In this document: positions 1 through 5,391 of the stretch, in pieces | Position numbering within the stretch: position 1 is the first letter of the stretch | How the letters are laid out: every line of letters starts with the position of its first letter | Assembly: GCA_903901335.1 (NCBI GenBank) | Contig: CAIUQR010000151.1 | Span: 1-34,840 of the forward strand | DNA from: an uncultured delta proteobacterium | GTDB lineage: Bacteria > Desulfobacterota > Desulfobulbia > Desulfobulbales > Desulfocapsaceae | Reading direction: 5' to 3' | DNA length: 34,840 nt | The notes under the pieces: model-generated | What the model saw: only the letters and a program-made list of their open reading frames with translations | What the model was told of the DNA's origin: nothing | The model's database searches: none | Made by a program: the position numbers and the translations under genes

Positions 1-241
1 AAGCCAAAGCGATCTGACGAAGAAAACCCGCTCTTTTATGAAGACCCTGCAGAGAAGACCATATCATGTGAAAAGTTACTTCAGGCATCCGCTCATCAGA
101 TATGCTGCTTAATTTATATGTTTAGTCACCGGATCAATAAAAGGAACACAACCAAAAGAAATAAACGAAACAGACAAAGGTGTTCAGTTAACCTCAAAAA
201 ATGGAGGCGTTTACAATATCTCACACGTAACAGGGAATCTG
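1..241 (+). other. Leader with two open frames; possible remains of an interrupted 5' gene end
   Basis: Two plus-strand frames are open here. One runs from the window edge to a TAA at 250-252 (83 codons, no start inside the window), so it may be the tail of a gene that begins outside. The other is open from 113, just after a TAA at 110-112, and runs without interruption into the hypothetical gene at 242, with sensible-looking composition (Gly/Thr/Asn-rich, ending near residues SHVTGNLVLNN). There is no ATG in that stretch. One explanation is a frameshift within an originally longer protein; chance openness in AT-rich DNA is the alternative. No promoter or RNA was recognised. Confidence 0.3.
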
Positions 242-724
242 GTGTTGAATAACTTCACGATAAATGATTCCTTCAATAAAGGACTTGCCCAGTTAACAAC
301 CGATGAAAGATTGAGTGAATACTCAATCTTAGATTCTAACAGGAAACCTATTATTAGTATCAAACCAGAAGAGTTTCCCTATTTCACCACTTCAGAGTCT
401 GAAGTGTTTGAAAGTTTTGAAAATGTAAAAGAAAAAACCAAATCTGTTTCTGCAACTCTCCGCATTCACAAGGTGGTGTTCGATACAACAAGCAAATGGG
501 GATTTATCTATAATAACAATAAGATTTCCGCAAAGATAGCAGATAAAGGATTTCAAGAAAAGGTACAGAAAGAAGGTCGTTTCGGTAAAGGAGATATTCT
601 TGAAGTCCTAATGGAAATACATCAAGAATTTGATGAAACAGTAGGTGTTTTCATTAATAAAGCATATGTAATTGCAGAGGTTTTAAAACACATACCGAGA
701 CCACAACAGACTAGTCTGTGTTAA
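242..724 (+). CDS. Hypothetical protein, probably N-terminally incomplete
   Basis: The called start is a GTG with no convincing ribosome binding site, and the frame stays open upstream to 113, so the true N-terminus may lie earlier or have been lost. The 160-residue product is charged, soluble and without signal peptide or membrane segments. Its second half has an alternating beta-like pattern: a KW-G-F core near residues 85-90, a short A-K-I-A-D-K-G-F segment, then F-G-K-G-D-I-L before a final strand, and an H-x5-Q-x2-L tail. I have an impression of similar C-terminal domains in uncharacterised bacterial proteins but cannot name a family. It sits 14 bases before an attC-like hairpin, which would fit a cassette gene. 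Function unknown. Confidence 0.55.
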   Translation: MLNNFTINDSFNKGLAQLTTDERLSEYSILDSNRKPIISIKPEEFPYFTTSESEVFESFENVKEKTKSVSATLRIHKVVFDTTSKWGFIYNNNKISAKIADKGFQEKVQKEGRFGKGDILEVLMEIHQEFDETVGVFINKAYVIAEVLKHIPRPQQTSLC

Positions 725-737
725 GAAAAATGACAAT

Positions 738-802
738 TCACATATCAAATCATTTCAGGTGACGCCCAAAACAAGGCGCAACTGAGTTCAATCGTTATGT
801 GA
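738..802. repeat. Imperfect 65-bp inverted repeat, attC-like
   Basis: The outer arms are perfect (TCACATA at 738-744 and TATGTGA at 796-802). The inner arms CAGGTGACGCC (756-766) and GGCGCAACTG (775-784) pair with one mismatch and one bulged base around an 8-base loop (767-774). The right end contains GTTATGT (794-800), one base off the integron core-site consensus GTTRRRY. The hairpin starts 14 bases after one stop codon and ends 20 bases before the next start, which is how attC sites sit between cassettes. No integrase gene and no second clear site is visible, so this is suggestive only; a plain terminator-like hairpin is the alternative, though no T-run follows. Confidence 0.35.
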
Positions 803-821
803 TAAGATCCACAAATTACAC

Positions 822-1208
822 ATGAATGTTAACGGAATTGATCATATCGTACTAACTGTAAAAGATATAGATGCCACCTGTTCATTTTATGCCCAGGTGC
901 TGGGGATGTGTGTCACAACCTTTTCGGGTGGTCGAAAAGGTCTCTCGTTTGGGAGGCAGAGGATCAACCTGCACCAATACGGGAAGGAGCCCGAACCAAA
1001 AGCAAAGAAACCCACTCCTGGGTCCGCCGATCTGTGTTTCGTAACGACGGTTTCCCTATCCAAAGTGGTCGAACACCTTAGCGAGAATGGCGTTCAAATC
1101 ATAGAAGGGCCTATTCAGAGAACTGGTGCGGCAGGCGCTATCCTGTCGGTGTATTTCAGGGACCTGGACGAAAACCTGATTGAAGTATCTACCTATGAAA
1201 TTCCATGA
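822..1208 (+). CDS. VOC (glyoxalase/bleomycin-resistance fold) family protein
   Basis: The 128-residue product has the paired beta-alpha-beta-beta-beta layout of a single vicinal-oxygen-chelate protein. It opens with G-I-D-H-I-V-L-T-V, followed by the F-Y-x3-L-G-M signature near residues 22-30. Candidate metal ligands are His8, His51 (in R-I-N-L-H) and Glu121 (in N-L-I-E-V), all at the usual places, so metal binding is probably intact. Members include glyoxalase I, extradiol dioxygenases and thiol or bleomycin resistance proteins; the substrate cannot be told from sequence. It lies 20 bases downstream of an attC-like hairpin and shows no strong ribosome binding site. Length is normal for the family. 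Confidence 0.88.
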   Translation: MNVNGIDHIVLTVKDIDATCSFYAQVLGMCVTTFSGGRKGLSFGRQRINLHQYGKEPEPKAKKPTPGSADLCFVTTVSLSKVVEHLSENGVQIIEGPIQRTGAAGAILSVYFRDLDENLIEVSTYEIP

Positions 1209-1343
1209 CAACCGGTTCAGGCGGCCGGCGGGAAGATGGCGATTGTCTAGGCGAGGTTCGTGGCCGCTGCCGCTTATTCATAAGTTACGCCAACTTTATC
1301 CACAGACATAGAAGAACCATAAAGATCAAAAGAGGAGAGACCC

Positions 1344-1844
1344 ATGACACAATTTAGCGTTAATGTACATCGTTTTGATCCATATAAAAACTTTAAATTC
1401 CAAATAGTATTGGATGGAAAAGTTGTTGCTGGAGTCAGTAAAATCAGTGCCCTGAAGAGATCTACCACGCCGGTGATGTATCGCGAGGGGAGCGACCCAA
1501 GTAAGTCTCATCTATCTCCTGGCGCTTGGAGGTTCGAGCCGATCACCCTTGAACGAGGGATCACGCATGATCCTGAATTTGAGAACTGGGCCAACCTCAG
1601 TTATAGCGTTGCCGGTGATGCAGCGATGTCTCTCAAGAACTTCCGGAAAGACATCATCATAAACCTGTTAAACGAACAAGGCACTGTAGTTAAGGCATTC
1701 AAGGTCTATCGGTGTTGGGTCTCTGAGTATCAGGTGCTGCCTGACCTTGATGCGAATGGAGAAGCGGTGGCGATAGAGTCCATCGTCCTCCAGAATGAAG
1801 GATGGGAACGGGACATGGGTGTTTCAGAACCAAGTGAGACTTGA
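1344..1844 (+). CDS. Phage tail-tube protein, T4 gp19 / contractile injection system type
   Basis: The 166-residue protein matches the conserved phage tail region (T4 gp19-like) family, which forms the inner tube of phage tails and of extracellular contractile injection systems. Visible hallmarks are the N-terminal D-P-Y-K-N-F-K-F-Q-I segment, the V-A-G-V-S-K-I-S loop, a central G-x-W-R-F-E-P-I-T-L-E-R-G motif near residues 59-71 and a closing L-Q-N-E-G-W-E-R-D near 150-158. A good ribosome binding site (AGGAGAG) lies 5 bases before ATG. No sheath, baseplate, spike or ATPase gene is nearby, so the gene is an orphan: either a remnant of a lost locus or a subunit working with a remote cluster. 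Unlike many tube proteins it is followed by an unrelated gene. Confidence 0.8.
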   Translation: MTQFSVNVHRFDPYKNFKFQIVLDGKVVAGVSKISALKRSTTPVMYREGSDPSKSHLSPGAWRFEPITLERGITHDPEFENWANLSYSVAGDAAMSLKNFRKDIIINLLNEQGTVVKAFKVYRCWVSEYQVLPDLDANGEAVAIESIVLQNEGWERDMGVSEPSET

Positions 1845-2050
1845 TCGCTTTATTTTCTCTCCTCCTGTTGCAAGAAAATTTGGGATGTTTACCATCAGCA
1901 CAGATAAATAATTGTTCTGAATTTTCGGTGTCTTCACCTGGCCGGCAGGGGCGCCGCAACAGGTTTTCCTTGCAATACATTGAATTTCTGTTATTTTTAT
2001 CTATCTTGAAAGAAAAAGCCTCCATGACTTCAACTTGAGAGAAAGACATT

Positions 2051-2536
2051 ATGCAAACCACCAAGCTTGTTTTTAGGGTAATGATCGGCTTGGCGATGAT
2101 TGATTTTTTCACCGGGCAATCACTCAACGCAGCCACCACGATCAAGATAGAAGAATTATCGTTCGCCTCCACCAAACAGACTGCATCACTCGTTTCATCC
2201 CCCGGCAAGTCCCATAAATCGATGGACGGAGTAGCCGCCGTGTATTCCGATAAGCTAAGCGGAAGGAAGACTGCCAGCGGCCAAAGGTTCTGTCAGAATG
2301 GGCTGACGGCTGCGCACCGGTCGCTTCCCCTTGGCACGAAAGTGCTCGTCACCAACATTCGCAACCGCAAATCGGTCGAAGTGAGCATTAACGACCGCGG
2401 ACCACATCATACCAGCCGAGTCATCGACCTGTCGGGTGCGGCTGCTGCAAAAATCGGAATGAAGAAGACCGGCAGCGCGCTCGTTAAAATGGAAATTATC
2501 GGTAAGGCGTCGGCCATCCCTGGGGGGAAAGGCTGA
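2051..2536 (+). CDS. rlpA: RlpA-family septal ring lytic transglycosylase-like protein
   Basis: The product (161 residues) begins with a signal peptide (residues 1-27, hydrophobic core V-M-I-G-L-A-M-I, cleavage near L-N-A-A) and then a double-psi beta-barrel domain at about 58-150. The RlpA fingerprints are present: A-V-Y-S-D, K-T-A-S-G-x-x-F, L-T-A-A-H-R-S-L-P-L-G-T-K-V, N-D-R-G-P-H and R-x-I-D-L-S. The A-H and N-D-R residues correspond to the family's catalytic region, so the enzyme could cleave naked glycan strands in the periplasm at the division septum. There is no SPOR domain and no clear lipobox Cys, so it is a short form lacking the usual septum-targeting module. GAGAG lies about 9 bases upstream of ATG. 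The C-terminus simply ends in a Gly-rich tail. Confidence 0.85.
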   Translation: MQTTKLVFRVMIGLAMIDFFTGQSLNAATTIKIEELSFASTKQTASLVSSPGKSHKSMDGVAAVYSDKLSGRKTASGQRFCQNGLTAAHRSLPLGTKVLVTNIRNRKSVEVSINDRGPHHTSRVIDLSGAAAAKIGMKKTGSALVKMEIIGKASAIPGGKG

Positions 2537-2703
2537 CGGATAAGTTTTTACAGCTTCATTCCGCCCGTGCTCTCGTTTCCCGCTCTACGTCGGGATCGGT
2601 CTCCTGACGACCCCCATGGCCACCTTCAACCGCCGGAAGGTCTTTCCCCGATTTTTGCCAACCCATTGCCCCCTTGCAGCCATTACGCGAATCAGCTTTT
2701 AAC

Positions 2704-2751
2704 TTGCAGTTCGTAATATGTGACGATATAATAGTGCTTATTGGATATAAG
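2704..2751 (+). promoter_or_regulatory. Predicted hipBA promoter with downstream dyad operator
   Basis: A sigma70-type promoter is visible: TTGCAG (2704-2709), a 17-base spacer, and TATAAT (2727-2732). Just downstream CTTAT (2737-2741) and ATAAG (2747-2751) form a dyad with a 5-base centre, located where a bound repressor would block initiation. HipB-type antitoxins autoregulate through such palindromes, so this dyad is the best operator candidate, by inference. Confidence 0.65.
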
Positions 2752-2769
2752 TCGTCATAAAAGGTGAAT

Positions 2770-3120
2770 ATGGATATCTCAAATCTCTTGACAGACGAGA
2801 CCATTCTCGCCGAGATAGGCCTGCGGATTAAGCGTCACCGGCTCGATCGTCAGATGACCCAGGCGGAGATGGCCGAGCAGACCGGGGTGTCGAAGCGCAC
2901 TGTCGAGCGGATCGAGACCGGGGCCTCGGCGCAGTTGCAGACCATTATCCGGATACTGCGGGTCCTGGATCTTCTGCCGGGGCTGGATCATCTGCTCCCC
3001 GAGGCCGGACCCCGGCCCCTGGACCTGCTGAAGCTGAAGGGGAAGGTCCGGCAACGTGCCTCATCGCCTCGTGCTCCGGAAGGCTCCGGGAAAAAATGGT
3101 CCTGGGATGAGGACGCATGA
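2770..3120 (+). CDS. hipB: HipB-like antitoxin, Xre-family HTH protein
   Basis: A helix-turn-helix of the Cro/C1 (Xre) type occupies about residues 15-65; the second and third helices are in M-T-Q-A-E-M-A-E-Q-T-G-V-S-K-R-T-V-E-R-I-E. The tail is basic and Pro/Gly-rich, probably flexible, and ends W-S-W-D-E-D-A. HipB antitoxins bind and neutralise HipA and repress their own operon. The stop codon overlaps the hipA start (ATGA), so the two are translationally coupled. I prefer the ATG at 2770 because AAGGTG just before it serves as a ribosome binding site; a GTG at 2764 would add two residues but destroy that spacing. The promoter with dyad operator lies immediately upstream. Confidence 0.85.
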   Translation: MDISNLLTDETILAEIGLRIKRHRLDRQMTQAEMAEQTGVSKRTVERIETGASAQLQTIIRILRVLDLLPGLDHLLPEAGPRPLDLLKLKGKVRQRASSPRAPEGSGKKWSWDEDA

Positions 3121-4421
3121 GCACGGTTGCCGAGGTGAGATTGTGGGGGCGGACCGTAGGCGCAGTGTCGCTCGGGGCAGGCGAAGAGGTTGCCGCCTTT
3201 GAATACGATCCGGCCTTTGCCGCAAGCGGCATCAGGATTGCGCCGCTGACGATGCCGCCTTCCACCAGGCTTTACACCTTTCCGGCCTTATCGCGCAAGA
3301 CCTTCCACGGCCTTCCCGGGTTACTTGCGGACTCGCTCCCCGATAAATTCGGCAATGCGCTGATTGACGCCTGGCTGGCCACCCAGGGACGGCAACCGGA
3401 ATCTTTCAATGCCGTTGAACGCTTATGCTATACCGGTGTGCGCGGCATGGGGGCACTTGAGTTTGTCCCGGCAACCGGACCGAGGGCACATCAAGCCGGC
3501 CTGATCCGGATTGACAGGCTGGTCGAACTTGCTGCAGACATCCTGACGCATCGCAACCGTCTCACAGCCACCTTTTCCGGCACGGGCAAAGAGCAGGCGC
3601 TGAAAGACATCCTCCGGGTCGGGACCTCGGCGGGCGGGGCTCGGGCCAAGGCGGTCATTGCCTGGAATCCGTCGACCAATGAGGTCCGTTCCGGTCAGAT
3701 CCCGGCAGGCGAGGGGTTTGAGTACTGGCTGCTGAAATTCGATGGCGTCAGCGGCAACAGGGATAAGGAGCTTGAAGATCCAAAGGGTTTTGGGGCCATC
3801 GAGTATGCCTATTCCAGGATGGCGGTTGCCGCCGGGATAAGCATGAACGAGTGCCGCCTGTTCGAGGAAAACGGCAGACGCCATTTTATGACCCGCCGCT
3901 TCGATCGCCTGGAGGGAGGACGGAAGCTCCATATGCAGTCGCTCTGCGCACTTGCTCACTACGACTTCAACCTGGCAGGGGCCTACGGCTACGAGCAGGC
4001 GCTTTTCGTTATCAGACAGCTCGGCCTGCCGATGAGCACGATCGAAGAGCAGTTTCGGCGCATGGCCTTCAATATCATAGCCCGCAACCAGGATGATCAT
4101 GTAAAAAACATCGCCTTCCTGATGGATAAGGAAGGAAGGTGGTCCCTTGCGCCGGCCTTCGATCTGACCTATAGTTTCAATCCCGCCGGTACCTGGACGG
4201 CAAGTCACCAGATGACCATGAATGGCAGGCGGGACGGCTTTACCCTGGAGGATTTCAAGGCCTGCGCCAGAACGGCCTCGATGAAGCGCGGGCGGGCCGA
4301 GGCCATTGTCGACGAGGTCAGTCAAAGCGTGGCCCGTTGGCCGGACTATGCCGACGAGGCCGGTGTCCCTGGAGGCTGGAGCGATCAGATCCGGCAGAAT
4401 TTCCGTTTAATAACAAAATAA
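3117..4421 (+). CDS. hipA: HipA-family serine/threonine kinase toxin
   Basis: The 434-residue protein has the full HipA layout: an N-terminal couple_hipA subdomain (about 1-110) and a kinase-like C-terminal domain (about 150-390). Visible active-site elements are the Gly-rich loop G-T-S-A-G-G-A-R-A-K-A (169-179, containing a Ser in the place of the autophosphorylated Ser of E. coli HipA), F-M-T-R-R-F-D-R (257-264), the catalytic loop N-Q-D-D-H-V-K-N (324-331) and the metal-binding D-L-T-Y-S (349-353). Known family members phosphorylate aminoacyl-tRNA synthetases or other translation factors and induce dormancy; the target here is unknown. All catalytic residues look intact, so the toxin should be active unless held by HipB. 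It overlaps hipB by 4 bases and is followed 11 bases later by a third gene. Confidence 0.93.
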   Translation: MSTVAEVRLWGRTVGAVSLGAGEEVAAFEYDPAFAASGIRIAPLTMPPSTRLYTFPALSRKTFHGLPGLLADSLPDKFGNALIDAWLATQGRQPESFNAVERLCYTGVRGMGALEFVPATGPRAHQAGLIRIDRLVELAADILTHRNRLTATFSGTGKEQALKDILRVGTSAGGARAKAVIAWNPSTNEVRSGQIPAGEGFEYWLLKFDGVSGNRDKELEDPKGFGAIEYAYSRMAVAAGISMNECRLFEENGRRHFMTRRFDRLEGGRKLHMQSLCALAHYDFNLAGAYGYEQALFVIRQLGLPMSTIEEQFRRMAFNIIARNQDDHVKNIAFLMDKEGRWSLAPAFDLTYSFNPAGTWTASHQMTMNGRRDGFTLEDFKACARTASMKRGRAEAIVDEVSQSVARWPDYADEAGVPGGWSDQIRQNFRLITK

Positions 4422-4432
4422 CGAGGTAAGTA

Positions 4433-4975
4433 ATGGACAACGATAATCCCGAGGAGAAACGCTATCTAACCGAGCTCTGCACTAAGACCCAGGGCGATAT
4501 CGGCCACCAGGTATCCATGTTTGATGTGGGTGCGGCTATCGGCATGGAGAAGGCTGATGCCGGGATGATGGCGGAGGAACTCATTATCCAGGGTTTGGCG
4601 GAGTTGAAGTCCCTGTCCGGCGGAATCGGCATTACCATCCAGGGCGTAGAAATGGTCAGGGGAAAAACAGTTGCTGCCCCCATTCCTGCGGGTGATGCCT
4701 TGCAGCTGGGAAGCGGCACTGTTCTGGGAGAAAAGGGACGGCAGGCCGTGGAGAAAATCCTGGGGAATATCAGGACGGCAGTTATTCAACGGAATGCAAC
4801 CTTTGGGCAGCTGGAGGAGATCGTCATCGATATCAAGACCATCGAAGCGCAGATGCTGTCACCCAGTCCGAAGATTGTGGTGATTCGTGAGGTATTGCGC
4901 TCACTGCACAAAAATATAACAAGCTTGGGCGGTAATGTCCTGGCAACGGAGGTTGATGCCTTGATTCGTTCATGA
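4433..4975 (+). CDS. Hypothetical protein, winged-helix-like N-terminus, third gene of the hipBA operon
   Basis: I do not recognise this 180-residue protein. It has an acidic N-terminus followed by a helical region with a pattern like a winged-helix domain (about residues 8-75: a helix Y-L-T-E-L-C, a V-S-M-F-D-V-G-A-A-I-G-M helix pair and a strand-turn-strand G-I-G-I-T-I-Q-G-V-E-M-V). A linker and a helical C-terminal domain (about 98-180) then rich in Ile/Val/Glu follow. GAGG lies 7 bases upstream of ATG and only 11 bases separate it from hipA, so it is probably co-transcribed. It could be a regulator or accessory of the toxin system, or merely a passenger. No signal peptide or membrane segment. 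Confidence 0.7.
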   Translation: MDNDNPEEKRYLTELCTKTQGDIGHQVSMFDVGAAIGMEKADAGMMAEELIIQGLAELKSLSGGIGITIQGVEMVRGKTVAAPIPAGDALQLGSGTVLGEKGRQAVEKILGNIRTAVIQRNATFGQLEEIVIDIKTIEAQMLSPSPKIVVIREVLRSLHKNITSLGGNVLATEVDALIRS

Positions 4976-5391
4976 TATCGGTAATATCTGGTTTTATTGA
5001 CCTGGCGGTGGAAAGTGGCTTACTTTTGCATTTCGGTATGTTATTTGATTACTTAAGGACGTCCCCAAAAACACCTACAGGTTGCCAGAAAAGGCTTCTC
5101 TTTGACTTACCTGAGATTTCCCTTGTAATAGGGAAGATTAATGTGTCCGTTAGATCGGGAGAGAAATTACACAGGGTAGGCTGCATAAAATTCAGGGGAA
5201 AGCTTGTCAAAAATTCCAACCAATAAGGATTGAAACGATCCGCATAGCGGTCGTATTTAATCGTTTTTCCAGGTATTCGATCAGGCGAGGCCATTGCTTC
5301 AATGTAGAATTGTTAAGTGGTCCGGCGTTTTTTGTTATAGCGAACGGCCGGTTCAGCCTTGAAAAAATGGAGAATAAATGAGGGGACGCCA
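4976..5391. other. Gene-poor stretch with no convincing coding sequence
   Basis: About 416 bases hold only short overlapping open frames on both strands (for example 84 codons at 4972-5226 plus, and 81 and 61 codons on the minus strand) with atypical composition and no ribosome binding sites. The minus-strand frames read somewhat protein-like (residues L-K-Q-W-P-R-L-I-E-Y-L-E-K-R), so decayed mobile-element coding DNA is possible, but I could not match it to a transposase family. The stretch is bounded by the inverted GGGGACG-type sequences listed separately. Confidence 0.4.
5057..5390. repeat. Interval bounded by inverted GGGGACG-type sequences
   Basis: GGACGTCCCC at 5057-5066 is the near-exact inverse of GAGGGGACGCC at 5380-5390. 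Sequences of the GGGGACGT kind are common, as I recall, around REP-type Y1 transposase genes and small non-autonomous units in Deltaproteobacteria. Here they would flank about 330 bases that lack an intact gene. The right-hand copy supplies the GAGGGG that acts as the ribosome binding site of the HEAT-repeat gene. The match is short, so coincidence cannot be excluded. Confidence 0.3.

Noticed and set aside
1209..1343. A second attC-like site after the VOC gene
   Set aside because: GTTACGC near 1287 does not fit the core consensus, and the flanking arms pair poorly.
1841..2038. A 65-codon open frame between the tail-tube and rlpA genes
   Set aside because: Overlaps the tail-tube stop, low-complexity hydrophobic start and no ribosome binding site; likely chance.
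3423..4325. A 300-codon minus-strand open frame antisense to hipA
   Set aside because: Shadow of hipA in GC-rich codons; its residues are Pro/Gly/Arg-rich without a recognisable domain.
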